A stretch of 64,000 nucleotides of DNA from Tichowtungia sp964398915 (GCA_964398915.1 CAYNOR010000003.1:174699-238698), one strand, 5' to 3'; positions 40,973 to 50,350 are shown, counted from the stretch's first letter. Translations and numbers: made by a program. The notes: generated from the sequence alone by a model not told the origin.

Positions 40973-42755
40973 AGAACAGGAAAAAATTGTTAAACCGGTA
41001 AAATCTCCAAGAGCACCGCGTGTTGCTAAAACCGCAGCGCCAAAACCGGATGCGGCCCCAGTGGTAGAACCGGCAACGGCGGTCGAGAGACCTGTACCGC
41101 GTGCGGAAGTTACAGATGATCGCGGCGGGCAACGGACGGATAACGACTACCGGCAGGATGATCGCGGGCCGCAGCCCGATCATGACCAGCGGCAAGATGA
41201 TCGCGGCGGGCAACGGACGGATAATGGTCAAAATCAGGACAATCGCGGGCAACGGCAGCAGGATAACGGACCTCGCCACGACGACCGCGGACAGCGGCAG
41301 GATGATCGCGGACAGCGGCAAAACAATAATTCCAGACAGGATAACAACCGCCGACAGACCAATAATCGGAATTCACGGCACCACGGACGGAACCGTAACG
41401 ATGGAAATACCGGCGGGAATGGGTACAACGGAAACCATGGCAATGGCGGCGGAAATGGTGATGAACATGAAAGATTGCCCGAAATACCGGCCAAAAAAAT
41501 GCCAAAACTTAATCTTTTTGAACTTCAGGTGACGGAAATCCCAGAGCTTAAAAAGCTGGCGGAGAGTTATTCGATTGAGGATCCGGCCGGCTTGCGCAAA
41601 CACGAATTGATTTTTGAAATTCTTAAAACCCAGATTCGCTGGGGTAATGAAGCACATTGTCGCGGTATTCTCGAGGTGCTTCCGGATAAATTCGGCTTTT
41701 TGCGGTCATCTGAAAATAATTATCTGCCGAATCCTGAAGATATTTACGTTTCGCCTCCGCAAATCCGGCGTTTCGGGTTACGCACAGGTGATCTGATTGA
41801 AGGGCCAATCCGTTCGCCGCGTCCCAAGGAACGGTTTTTTGCTCTGCTGTCGGTTGATAAGGTGAATAACGATGCACCGGAAAAAAATCTCAATCGCATC
41901 CCGTTCGAAAATCTTACGCCGCTTTTTCCTGATGAGCGACTGGGGCTTGAAACCACCGCTGACGAAATTTCGATGCGTGTAATGGATTTGGCCACGCCGA
42001 TCGGTAAAGGACAGCGAGGCTTGATCGTTGCACCTCCGCGTACCGGCAAGACGGTGCTTCTGCAGAAAATTGCTAACAGCATTTCCCAGAACAGTCCGGA
42101 CTCTAAGCTGATTATTCTTTTGATTGATGAACGTCCCGAAGAAGTTACGGATATGCAGCGTACCACGAAGGCTGAAGTCCTCTCTTCAACTTTTGATGAG
42201 CATCCGGAGCGCCATGTACAAGTCGCCGAAATCGTAATTGAAATGGCTAAACGTCGTGTCGAAAACGGGGAAGATGTGATTATTCTGCTCGACAGCATTA
42301 CCCGGTTGGCGCGTGCGTATAACACCATTCAGCCGCACAGCGGGAAAATTCTTTCCGGCGGGGTGGATGCAAATGCATTGCATAAGCCGAAGCGCTTTTT
42401 CGGCGCTGCTCGCAACATTGAAAACGGCGGCAGTTTAACGATTATCTCGACGGCTTTGGTAGACACTGGCAGCCGTATGGACGAGGTGATTTTTGAAGAG
42501 TTCAAAGGGACTGGCAATATGGAGCTGGCGCTAGACCGCGATCTGGTTGGTAAACGTATTTTTCCGGCGATTAATATCGAGAAGAGCGGTACGCGCAAAG
42601 AAGAATTGCTTTTACACAAGGAAGAATTGGCCAGAATCTGGACCTTGCGTAAAGCACTTAAGGATGTTCCGCCGGTTGAGGCAATGGAATTGCTTATAAA
42701 TCGTCTGAAAAAAACCAAGAGCAATGCCGAATTTCTAATGGCCTTGCAGGGATAA
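40965..42755 (+). CDS. rho: Transcription termination factor Rho with large disordered N-terminal insert
   Basis: Hexameric RNA helicase that ends untranslated transcripts. Start at ATG 40965 (MSEEQEKIVK), 596 residues, against about 420 in E. coli. Residues 1-170 are a basic, Asp/Arg/Gln/Asn/Gly-rich disordered region built from DDRGQRQ-like repeats. The Rho core follows: N-terminal helices (MPKLNLFELQVTEIPELKKL), the RNA-binding cold-shock domain (GILEVLPDKFGFLRS), Walker A APPRTGKTVLLQK, Walker B LIILLIDERPEEV, the Q-loop with SSTFDEHPERH and the R-loop KSGTRKEELLL. All core motifs are intact. Confidence 0.95.
   Translation: MSEEQEKIVKPVKSPRAPRVAKTAAPKPDAAPVVEPATAVERPVPRAEVTDDRGGQRTDNDYRQDDRGPQPDHDQRQDDRGGQRTDNGQNQDNRGQRQQDNGPRHDDRGQRQDDRGQRQNNNSRQDNNRRQTNNRNSRHHGRNRNDGNTGGNGYNGNHGNGGGNGDEHERLPEIPAKKMPKLNLFELQVTEIPELKKLAESYSIEDPAGLRKHELIFEILKTQIRWGNEAHCRGILEVLPDKFGFLRSSENNYLPNPEDIYVSPPQIRRFGLRTGDLIEGPIRSPRPKERFFALLSVDKVNNDAPEKNLNRIPFENLTPLFPDERLGLETTADEISMRVMDLATPIGKGQRGLIVAPPRTGKTVLLQKIANSISQNSPDSKLIILLIDERPEEVTDMQRTTKAEVLSSTFDEHPERHVQVAEIVIEMAKRRVENGEDVIILLDSITRLARAYNTIQPHSGKILSGGVDANALHKPKRFFGAARNIENGGSLTIISTALVDTGSRMDEVIFEEFKGTGNMELALDRDLVGKRIFPAINIEKSGTRKEELLLHKEELARIWTLRKALKDVPPVEAMELLINRLKKTKSNAEFLMALQG
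41115..41224 (+). repeat. In-gene tandem repeats in rho
   Basis: An exact 29-base match, 41115-41143 and 41196-41224, recurs 81 bases (27 codons) apart, surrounded by shorter GATGATCGCGG and CAGCGGCAGGAT units to about 41340. The period is a multiple of three, keeping frame. Such repeats allow length variation by slippage. Confidence 0.8.
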
Positions 42756-42811
42756 GACGTGGAAATCTATTCCGGTGTTGTCACCGTTCCGCTTATAGCA
42801 TTTTTTGCAAA

Positions 42812-42846
42812 GGTGCAGTCTGCTTAAAGCAGCTACACTTTTTTTG
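42812..42846. terminator. Terminator between convergent rho and sensor gene
   Basis: An imperfect stem (GTGCAGTCTGCTT against AAGCAGCTACAC) is followed by a run of seven T at 42839-42845 on the plus strand. It serves rho. The rest of the 99-base gap is unremarkable. Confidence 0.65.
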
Positions 42847-42854
42847 ATTCTGCT

Positions 42855-44111
42855 TTAGCGTTTCTCTTCCTGATCAATATCCATTTGAATCAGGTCGCGA
42901 ATGTCTTTGGGCGAGAACTCGGCGTAGTCGAGGAAGTTTTGAATTACTTTATCCATCCGGATGGATTCCATTACAATCTGCTGACAGAGGTCCTGCCGCT
43001 CCTTGACAGCGGGGGATTCTTTATCCGTGCTGCTCCTGATATTGAGCTGGATGAGCTGGACAGCCCCGGATATTCCGGTGAGTGGAGTCCTGATCTGATG
43101 GGCCATTTCTTTTGCCATATTGGCGGCGGCTTTGATGCGTTCAAGCTGGCGGGTTTGACTTTGCAGTCGCAGAAAATGGGAGAGATCGTTGAAATTAAGG
43201 ATGCGGGTGTCTACCAGTTTGTGGGCTGATGCACTGGTTTGTGAGACAGCTTCGGCAGGTAAGGTGAGTCGTGCATCCTCGATGCTGACCGGGAACACCG
43301 AGCCGTCGGCGCGTCGAAAATAGTCAGAGGCACCTCTCAGGTCCGTGTCGCCGCCCTTAATTTCCGAGGGTTTAAGGTGAATAGACGAGAGGGTTTTCCC
43401 AGTGAGCTCCGATTCTTCACGACCGAGCAGGACGCAAGCACGTCCGTTGGCCATCAGTATCCGGTCGTCGATATCAAGCAGTAATAGTCCGGTTTTTACG
43501 TTTTCGAAAACAAGTTTAGTGATATCGCGAAACTGTTTTTCTTTTTGACTGATGTAGTCGCAACGGCGTGACACATAGGCGCTGGCGATGCCGAAAGCAA
43601 CAAAGATTGCAATTCGCAACGCCATCGCGCCGGAGGTGTCCACAAGGTTTTTTGCGGCTGCTACGGAGGGGTATTGCACTAAAATATTCTGTGACATCAG
43701 CAAAATGACCAAGGTATACGAAATGATAGCCAGTGCAGTAATTTGAATCGTTTGTTTGAGCGGCAGGATGATGCCAGCGGACAGAATAATTAACGGATAA
43801 AGAAGAATCAGGAAGTCATTCTGTGCGGCACCGGCAAAGTAAACCAGTCCGGATACAAATACCAGATCTACTAAGAACTGCAGCGGTGCCAGTCGTCGCA
43901 TCCGGTCCTGATTGCGCATCCAGAGTGAGTAGGGGATGGTGATGATATAGGCAAAGGCGATAAAGGCGTAGAATGCGATACTGTCCTGTTTCAGTACGAA
44001 AGAGAGAACAATCAGAAAGCAACTGATGGCTGTAAGTCGTCCGCCGAGAAGCCCCATCATAGTGGTCCACGATATTTCGCGACCGACTTCTGTCTGTTCT
44101 TTTTTTGTCAT
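42855..44111 (-). CDS. PilS-like membrane sensor lacking the kinase ATPase domain
   Basis: A 418-residue protein: six hydrophobic helices in residues 20-185, a PAS domain near 195-300 (LVFENVKTGLLLLDIDDRIL, then GREESELTG), and a HisKA helix pair with the H-box MAKEMAHQIRTPLTGISGA near 345. It ends about 60 residues later (FSPKDIRDLIQMDIDQEEKR), with no N, G1 or G2 boxes, so the HATPase_c domain is missing. The stop is clean and no ATPase-encoding frame follows, since rho lies convergent. The gene is 14 bases after pilC. It can receive or relay phosphate only with help from another protein. Confidence 0.85.
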   Translation of the reverse strand: MTKKEQTEVGREISWTTMMGLLGGRLTAISCFLIVLSFVLKQDSIAFYAFIAFAYIITIPYSLWMRNQDRMRRLAPLQFLVDLVFVSGLVYFAGAAQNDFLILLYPLIILSAGIILPLKQTIQITALAIISYTLVILLMSQNILVQYPSVAAAKNLVDTSGAMALRIAIFVAFGIASAYVSRRCDYISQKEKQFRDITKLVFENVKTGLLLLDIDDRILMANGRACVLLGREESELTGKTLSSIHLKPSEIKGGDTDLRGASDYFRRADGSVFPVSIEDARLTLPAEAVSQTSASAHKLVDTRILNFNDLSHFLRLQSQTRQLERIKAAANMAKEMAHQIRTPLTGISGAVQLIQLNIRSSTDKESPAVKERQDLCQQIVMESIRMDKVIQNFLDYAEFSPKDIRDLIQMDIDQEEKR

Positions 44112-44125
44112 AGATGGGGTCTTTC

Positions 44126-45208
44126 TTACATCACGACTTCGGTCATTCTGAAAATAGGCATAAACATAGCCAGCACGATTCCGCCGATCATCACTCCGAT
44201 CACGACCATGAGTAGCGGCTCAAGCATGGAGGTTAATCCCTCCAGCATGGTGTCAACTTCTTCCTGGTAGAATTCGGACAGCTTACTGAGCATTTCTTCC
44301 ATTTTTCCGGTCTGTTCTCCGGCCGAAAGCATGTGAATGAGCATGCTGGGGAATTCCTTGTTATCCCGGAGGGTGTCTGAAATGGTTTTGCCTTGTTCAA
44401 CATTGGCGCGGGCATCGAGAATAGCTTTACCGATCACTTTATTTCCGGTGGCTAATCCGACAATGCTCATTGCTTGAATAATCGGCACGCCGCTGGCCAT
44501 CAGTTGGGCGAAGGTCGAGGCAAAGCGGGTGATGGCAATTTTTCGAACCAGTTTTCCGATCAGTGGGAACCGAAGTCGAAACATGTCTAGCATATAGCCG
44601 CCTTTTTCGGTCCGGACATAGCGGCGCAAACTGTAGACAGCAGCTGCAATACCAGCCAGTACGACGTACCAGTAGTCACGGATAAAATTACTGGTGTTCA
44701 ACAGCAGCTGTGTCGGACCGGGCAGTTCTGCGCCGAATCCGGCAAACATTGTGGCAAACGTTGGGACGATAAAAACAATCAATGCGGTTGATATAATGAC
44801 GGCCACGCTCATAACAACTGTCGGATACATCATGGCAGACTTCACCTTGGCACGCAGGCGGTTGGATGCCTCTAAAAAAGTGGCGACACGTTCTGAGGTT
44901 TCGGCCAACATCCCTCCTGTTTCCCCGGCGCGCATCATGTTTACATAGAGCTCATCAAAAACCTGCGGGTATTCGTTCAGCGCGTCAGAGTACATAGATC
45001 CACCTTCGACCTTAACCCGTACGCCGGCGAGTACTGCTTTGAAATTTTTATTTGTCGTTTGTTCTTCCAGTGCGACGATGGACTGAACCAGCGGCATTCC
45101 TGATGAGAGCATGGCGGCCATTTGGCGAGTGTACATCGGTAGTTCTTTGACCCGGATTTTTCCCGCGCCGCTTACCCGCTTTGTGACTGCTTTTTTTGTT
45201 GTGGCCAT
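44126..45208 (-). CDS. pilC: Type IV pilus / type II secretion inner-membrane platform protein (PilC/GspF)
   Basis: The 360 residues contain two T2SSF repeats (MYTRQMAAMLSSGMPLVQSI near 25 and TRFASTFAQLMASGVPIIQA near 225), each ahead of membrane helices; three hydrophobic helices lie near 130-155, 180-200 and 330-352. It forms the rotating platform under the assembly ATPase. Located between pilB and the PilS-like sensor on one transcript (14-base gaps). Confidence 0.92.
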   Translation of the reverse strand: MATTKKAVTKRVSGAGKIRVKELPMYTRQMAAMLSSGMPLVQSIVALEEQTTNKNFKAVLAGVRVKVEGGSMYSDALNEYPQVFDELYVNMMRAGETGGMLAETSERVATFLEASNRLRAKVKSAMMYPTVVMSVAVIISTALIVFIVPTFATMFAGFGAELPGPTQLLLNTSNFIRDYWYVVLAGIAAAVYSLRRYVRTEKGGYMLDMFRLRFPLIGKLVRKIAITRFASTFAQLMASGVPIIQAMSIVGLATGNKVIGKAILDARANVEQGKTISDTLRDNKEFPSMLIHMLSAGEQTGKMEEMLSKLSEFYQEEVDTMLEGLTSMLEPLLMVVIGVMIGGIVLAMFMPIFRMTEVVM

Positions 45209-45222
45209 AAAATTATTTCCAG

Positions 45223-46932
45223 CTATTCAGTGGTCACCCTTAAAACTTCATCAATAGTCGTTAGTCCTTCGCCCACCTTGGCCAGTCCTGTATCGCGCAG
45301 TGTTCTCATACCGTTTCGTACAGCTACTTCCCGCAACGCGCTGGCTTCGGCCGTTTCCAGAATCTTCGCCTTGATTTCGTCATTAAGCAGTAGAATTTCC
45401 ATCAACGCGCCGCGGCCTTTATAGCCCAGTCCGCTGCATTTCGGACATCCTTTGGCGTTGAAAAAGGTCACATCTTTAAATTGATCAGGATCTAAGTGGT
45501 TTGTCCGCAGTGTTTTTTCCGGCAGATCGATTTGTTGTTTACAGAAAGGACAGAGCTTGCGGTAAAGACGTTGAGCCTGAGTCATGACCAGCGAGGAGGA
45601 AAGCAGGAATGGCTCAATGCCCATATAGGCCATACGGGCGATCGCGCCGGCGGCATCGTTGGTGTGCAACGTGCTTAATACAAGATGTCCGGTCAGTGCG
45701 GCCTGCACCGCAATGGAGGCCGTTTCGTTATCGCGAATTTCACCGATCATTACGATATCGGGGTCCTGGCGCAGGATAGAACGCAAGCCGCTTGCAAAAG
45801 TCAGCCCTACTTCCGGCTTGGCCTGTACCTGATTAATCCCGCCCAGTTGGTATTCCACGGGGTCTTCCACTGTGATGATGTTAACATCTTCGGTATTCAG
45901 TTCTTGCAGAGCCGAATAAAGCGTGGTCGTTTTTCCTGAACCGGTCGGACCTGTTACCAGAAGCATTCCGTGCGGTTTGGCGATGGCGAATTTCAGATCC
46001 TCAAGTGCCTTCTGTTCCAGGCCTAAGGACTCCAGATTCGGCGCCAATGCCGTTTTGTCCAGAATACGCATTACAACTTTTTCGCCATGCACGGTCGGCA
46101 GATAACTTATTCGCAAATCCACTTCTTTTCCCAGCGCCTTGATTTTAAAGCGTCCGTCCTGCGGGATACGGCGCTCCGCGATATCGAGGTTTGCCATGAT
46201 TTTAATGCGCGATAAGAGAGCCGACTGCACACTCTTTGGCGGACTGGGGTTTTCGTAGAGAACTCCGTCCACGCGGTAGCGCAGGCGGATTCTTTTTTCC
46301 ATGGGTTCGATATGAATATCACTGGCATGTTTTCTCAGCGCTTCAATGAGAATTGAATTGACGATACGCACCACCGGGGCATCTGCCGCACTTTCAAGCA
46401 TTTCATCAAGATTTTCGGCACTGGTTGCGTCGCGGCCGATCTCCAGCTCACTGTCATCCTCGATATCTTTAAGGATATCTTCCAATCCTGTTGAGCTGCC
46501 TTTGTTTGAACCCTCCAGTACGCTGAGCACGTCTTTGGGGTCAGCAATGACGGGGAAAATGTGGTAGTCGACCAGCGTTTTGAGGTTTTCGATCCCCATG
46601 ATATTGAACGGATCGGCTACGGCCACGGTGAGTAATTTACCGGTTTTACAAAGAGGCAGCATTTTCAGCTGAATCCATGTTGTGCGAGGGAGAATATCCA
46701 CCAGCGATTGATCAATCAGGAATCCGTCGAGGCTGATGGGTGTCATTTCCAGATATTCAGCCTTCGCCAGTAATAACACGGCCGCAGGCACGGTGCCTTG
46801 TGTGACTAACACCTCTTCAAGAGGTATTCCGTTTTTTTCGGCTTCCGGACGCGCGGCCTCTATCGCTGCCTCGGGCACGGGAAAACGGGCGAAGAGGATT
46901 TCCATTAAAGTTCTGTAGGCTTTTTCGCTCAT
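45223..46932 (-). CDS. pilB: Type IV pilus / T2SS assembly ATPase (PilB/GspE)
   Basis: Start placed at ATG 46932 (MSEKAYRTLMEILF), 569 residues; a frame extending to 47013 has no support. N-terminal MshEN/T2SSE_N domain (residues 30-150), then the ATPase: Walker A GPTGSGKTTTLYSAL near 330, Asp box and Walker B around DPDIVMIGEIRDNETA near 393, His box HLVLSTLHTNDAAGA near 420, and a zinc tetracysteine (CPFCKQQ near 468 and CPKCSGLGYKG near 505). Both the zinc site and catalytic boxes are complete. First gene of the minus-strand pil operon. Confidence 0.94.
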   Translation of the reverse strand: MSEKAYRTLMEILFARFPVPEAAIEAARPEAEKNGIPLEEVLVTQGTVPAAVLLLAKAEYLEMTPISLDGFLIDQSLVDILPRTTWIQLKMLPLCKTGKLLTVAVADPFNIMGIENLKTLVDYHIFPVIADPKDVLSVLEGSNKGSSTGLEDILKDIEDDSELEIGRDATSAENLDEMLESAADAPVVRIVNSILIEALRKHASDIHIEPMEKRIRLRYRVDGVLYENPSPPKSVQSALLSRIKIMANLDIAERRIPQDGRFKIKALGKEVDLRISYLPTVHGEKVVMRILDKTALAPNLESLGLEQKALEDLKFAIAKPHGMLLVTGPTGSGKTTTLYSALQELNTEDVNIITVEDPVEYQLGGINQVQAKPEVGLTFASGLRSILRQDPDIVMIGEIRDNETASIAVQAALTGHLVLSTLHTNDAAGAIARMAYMGIEPFLLSSSLVMTQAQRLYRKLCPFCKQQIDLPEKTLRTNHLDPDQFKDVTFFNAKGCPKCSGLGYKGRGALMEILLLNDEIKAKILETAEASALREVAVRNGMRTLRDTGLAKVGEGLTTIDEVLRVTTE

Positions 46933-47167
46933 AAATTTTCTACTCTTCGAATTTTTTAGCACAAGCAGTGCCAAGAACGACTTGAAATTAGACTTTTTAA
47001 CGGCAGGAAACAAGCAGGGAGTCTGAGGAATGGGGTTCGGAATCCGTTATTCCACTGCTTACAGACTTAATCACTATCCGGCTCCTCCAATGTTTGAGAA
47101 AACAATCGTGCATCTGCGGCATAAATCGTGCTTTAATCCGAGTGTTATTTACTTTATAGGAGAGGCT

Positions 47168-47980
47168 ATGAGCAAACAGATTAACGCCCGCGAAGAACTG
47201 CAACAGACCGCTGCCATGCTTGAGCAGATTCTTGAGGTGATGCCGGATGACCTTTTTACGTTACGTGCGTTCTACGAGACGTCGCTTAAACTGGAATTGC
47301 CGGAACAGGCATTTAATTGTTTGAAACGGCTTGATGACTGTGCCCGTGCTGCACAAAACGCCGAGATGATTGACTTTGTTCTCAATCAATATGCTTCTAT
47401 CGTCGATGAGATTCCTGATGTAAAGAAACGGATGGAACGGTTGCAGGAATTGCAACTGGTGGCAAATATAATGGGTCGTGAGGTGCTCGAGAAGCCGTTT
47501 GAAGCAACCGGCGGCGGTGTTGAAGCCGAAATGGCGCTGGCTTGGGATCTCTTTCAGGCTGAACTGCTTTCTCAGGATGAATATTCTAATGTGTTACGCG
47601 ACCTGACAGAGATGTCGGCACGTGAAGTGAGTGTTCCCGTGACAGTATTGCATATCTTGAATGATCGCAATTTCAGCCGCTTTGAACGGCTTCTAACCTA
47701 TTTGTGCCAGAAAAGCGGATTGCCGATCATGGTACTGAGTCAGTTTGAGGAACGTGAGGACTTGCGGGAGGTCCTGCCGCTGGAGTTTATCAGCCACCAT
47801 GGGGCTTTGCCATTTGCTCAGGTGGGCGGGGATCTGCTACTGGCAGTACTCAATCCGTTGGATACAGAGCTGATTCGCCGTGCGAGCGAGATTTCCGGAC
47901 GGCATTGTCACGCCTACTTAGTGACTCCACAGGAATATGATCAGCGCCTGGCTCAGATTAAAAAAGCGCTGGCCAAGTAA
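47168..47980 (+). CDS. TPR plus stand-alone MshEN (T2SSE_N) domain protein
   Basis: Start at ATG 47168 after AGGAGAGG; a longer frame to 47030 has no ribosome-binding site. The 270-residue protein begins with TPR-like helices (LEVMPDDLFTLRAFYETSLK, LPEQAFNCLKRLDDCA) and ends with a T2SSE_N/MshEN-type domain (residues 140-270; PLEFISHHGALPFAQVGGDL, AVLNPLDTELIRRASEISG), the module that lies at the N-terminus of PilB/GspE ATPases and can bind c-di-GMP in MshE. It has no ATPase. It is divergent from pilB, so it is a good candidate regulator or adaptor of the pilus/secretion motor. Confidence 0.72.
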   Translation: MSKQINAREELQQTAAMLEQILEVMPDDLFTLRAFYETSLKLELPEQAFNCLKRLDDCARAAQNAEMIDFVLNQYASIVDEIPDVKKRMERLQELQLVANIMGREVLEKPFEATGGGVEAEMALAWDLFQAELLSQDEYSNVLRDLTEMSAREVSVPVTVLHILNDRNFSRFERLLTYLCQKSGLPIMVLSQFEEREDLREVLPLEFISHHGALPFAQVGGDLLLAVLNPLDTELIRRASEISGRHCHAYLVTPQEYDQRLAQIKKALAK

Positions 47981-48059
47981 TTTTATATGAGTATCTTGCC
48001 GTCTTTTCAAGTATCGTAATTTGATGGACAGATGGCTTATCGATTCTAATAATTGCGGC

Positions 48060-49331
48060 ATGCATAAATATAAAACTGCTTTAATCGTCGGATGCGGGCG
48101 TAGCGGACGTGCCGCAGAGGCTTTGTTGCGCTCTGAAGGCTGTACCGTTACTAGTATTTGTCAGGAAAGTACGCCGGACTACCGCTATGAAGATATCCAT
48201 TTCGATCCCGATGTTGCCGTCGTCAGTCCGGGATTTTCTCTGAAGCATCCATGGATAACTGATTTGATTGAACGCAAGATCCCGTTACTTTCCGAGCTGG
48301 AACTGGGCTGGTCGCGCCGTCATTGTCCGGTAATTGCCGTGACTGGTTCAAATGGTAAAAGTACGGTCGTCAAATGGATCGTTGAAGCATTGGCGCAAGC
48401 CGGACAGCTGGCGGTTCCGTGCGGTAACTACGGTTTTCCCGTTTGTGGTGCGGTGATGCTTCCCAAAGTACCGGACTGGCTGGTGATTGAAGTCAGCTCG
48501 TTTCAACTTGAAACAGTGCGGGAGTTCCGTCCCGACATTGGTTTGCTGCTCAATGTCTTACCTAATCATCTCGATCGTCACGGGAACATGGACTCCTATC
48601 GTGACCTGAAGCTTCGTCTGTTTGAAAATATGCTATCAACGGATACGGCGGTTGTCCCCTGCGACCTGTTTAGGTCAATTGAAAGAAAATGTTCCAATGA
48701 ATGGAAAACCTTTGGAACCGAGGCGGAAGCGGATTTCCGTTATCAGGATGGGCTTGTCGGACGGATTGATCTGAACGGAACCCGTTTTGCCAATGAAATC
48801 CTCGGGGCGGCGGGCGCAGCGGTGGCTGCTGCGTGTGCGACCTGCGGTATTTCGCTATCGGCTGTGGAGGCCTCGGCACGGGCTTTTGCGCCGCTGCCGC
48901 ACCGGACCGCACTGGTGGCGGAGGTGGATGGGGTAAAGTATGTGGACGATTCCAAGGCCACAAATATTGCCGCGATGTGTGCGGCAGTCAAAATGTGCTC
49001 AGGAAAAATTCATTTAATTGCCGGTGGACGGGCCAAAGAAAGTGATTTCAGTTTGGCAAAAGATTTACTGGCGCAGCGGGTTTCTCATCTATATCTTATC
49101 GGAGAAGCATCGGGTATGATGCAGGTTGCGTGGAACGACGCTGTTCGGTGTATCTGCTGTGGGACCTTGGAGAAGGCTGTTGAGGCCGCACAAAAGCAGG
49201 CGACATCGGGAGATACCGTTCTTCTTTCACCTGCTTGTACCAGTTTTGATCAGTTTCGCGATTTTAATGAGCGCGGCGATTGTTTCGCCGCTGCCGTTTG
49301 CGGGCTGAGAGGCAAGGTTAGAAGTGTATGA
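48060..49331 (+). CDS. murD: UDP-N-acetylmuramoylalanine--D-glutamate ligase
   Basis: Adds D-glutamate to UDP-MurNAc-L-Ala in peptidoglycan synthesis. Start uncertain: ATG 48060 (MHKYKTALIVGCGRSG) gives 423 residues and places the nucleotide-binding motif at the usual position; the frame extends to ATG 48024. Key motifs: GCGRSGRA near 10, ATP-binding VTGSNGKSTVVKW near 97, NVLPNHLDRHG near 170 and DSKATNIAA near 310. The gene stands without other mur genes in the window and its TGA overlaps the next frame. Confidence 0.92.
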   Translation: MHKYKTALIVGCGRSGRAAEALLRSEGCTVTSICQESTPDYRYEDIHFDPDVAVVSPGFSLKHPWITDLIERKIPLLSELELGWSRRHCPVIAVTGSNGKSTVVKWIVEALAQAGQLAVPCGNYGFPVCGAVMLPKVPDWLVIEVSSFQLETVREFRPDIGLLLNVLPNHLDRHGNMDSYRDLKLRLFENMLSTDTAVVPCDLFRSIERKCSNEWKTFGTEAEADFRYQDGLVGRIDLNGTRFANEILGAAGAAVAAACATCGISLSAVEASARAFAPLPHRTALVAEVDGVKYVDDSKATNIAAMCAAVKMCSGKIHLIAGGRAKESDFSLAKDLLAQRVSHLYLIGEASGMMQVAWNDAVRCICCGTLEKAVEAAQKQATSGDTVLLSPACTSFDQFRDFNERGDCFAAAVCGLRGKVRSV

Positions 49332-49363
49332 ACAGGGTGGGGTTAGTAGAGAAGGAGTTAATT

Positions 49364-50302
49364 ATGAAAGCAAAGGTTGCGGGGATAATGGTTTTAGTGA
49401 TGCACATCGTGGCATTGACTGGGTTTTCTTTAGTGCAAGGTTGCAAAACGGCTAAGGATGGCGGAGTTTTGCAGGATCAGCCGGTGGTTCTTCCAGCTGA
49501 TGATATCGCTGTCCAGAGTCCGCTTCCAGTTCTTCCTCCTGCGGTTACGACTTCTGGAACCAAAGTGTATAGCGTTCAAAAAGGCGACACACTTTCATCA
49601 ATCGCTTCCTCACACGGCACCTCCTGGAAGCATCTGGCCGAGTTCAATAATCTTTCGAATCCTAACCAATTGAAGGTAGGGCAAGAACTTCGTATTCCTG
49701 AATCAACGGGCCCTGCCATTGCATCTGCCTCCAAGAAACACACTGCGAAGGTTTCCAGCCGCCCGGTCGCCGGGTCCATTAAACAAGGCAGCACGTATGT
49801 CATTAAGAAGGGCGACATGCTTTCATCAATCGCCAAGCGCAGCGGGTTGACCGTTAATGAAATTAAAGTGGCGAACAGCCTGACCAGCGACAGCTTGGTT
49901 GTCGGCAAGAGTCTGACCATTCCGAAAAAAGGTGCGGTCAAAGCAGTTGCTGTAGCCAAACCTATTCCTGCTGCGGCGGCTAATCCTGCACCTGCTAAGT
50001 CCGCTGACGCGGCTCCTGCTGTAGCGCCTGCAATGCCGGCGCCGGCTCCTCTTGCTGACGCGGCTCCTGCTGCTGGTTCAGCACCGGCAGTTAACGCCTC
50101 GAACGTTCCTGCCCCGGCCGCTCCGGTAGCTGCGGCGGCCAGTGCTCCGGTTTATGAACACGTACTTTATCCGGGGGAAACGCTGGATGATGTGGCTCGT
50201 CAGTACGGCAGCTCACAGCAGGAAATCATGAAAATCAACAACATAACCGATGCGGCTTCAATCAAGCCGGGTACAAAGTTGCTGGTTCCGATTCCGGAAT
50301 AA
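49364..50302 (+). CDS. Lipoprotein with three LysM domains
   Basis: Start at ATG 49364 behind AAGGAG; the earlier ATG at 49328 overlaps murD. The 312-residue protein has a signal peptide with a lipobox-like VQGC near residue 27, then three LysM peptidoglycan-binding repeats (SVQKGDTLSSIASSHG near 70, VIKKGDMLSSIAKRSG near 145, VLYPGETLDDVARQYG near 268). A 70-residue Ala/Pro linker lies between the second and third. No catalytic domain is present, so it probably anchors something to the wall or organises it. A strong terminator follows. Confidence 0.88.
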   Translation: MKAKVAGIMVLVMHIVALTGFSLVQGCKTAKDGGVLQDQPVVLPADDIAVQSPLPVLPPAVTTSGTKVYSVQKGDTLSSIASSHGTSWKHLAEFNNLSNPNQLKVGQELRIPESTGPAIASASKKHTAKVSSRPVAGSIKQGSTYVIKKGDMLSSIAKRSGLTVNEIKVANSLTSDSLVVGKSLTIPKKGAVKAVAVAKPIPAAAANPAPAKSADAAPAVAPAMPAPAPLADAAPAAGSAPAVNASNVPAPAAPVAAAASAPVYEHVLYPGETLDDVARQYGSSQQEIMKINNITDAASIKPGTKLLVPIPE

Positions 50303-50320
50303 TAACGTTGTTTGATAAAA

Positions 50321-50348
50321 AAGCGCCCTGTGATGGGCGCTTTTTTTT
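50321..50348 (+). terminator. Rho-independent terminator after the LysM gene
   Basis: AAGCGCCC and GGGCGCTT form a perfect stem around TGTGAT, followed by eight T. On the minus strand the T run is also good, so it may act in both directions. Confidence 0.88.
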
Positions 50349-50350
50349 AC

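Noticed and set aside
41110..41505. Arrays of short repeats that could be taken for CRISPR, plus a minus-strand frame
   Set aside because: Repeats have codon periodicity and lie in the rho reading frame; there are no spacers of constant length and no cas genes.
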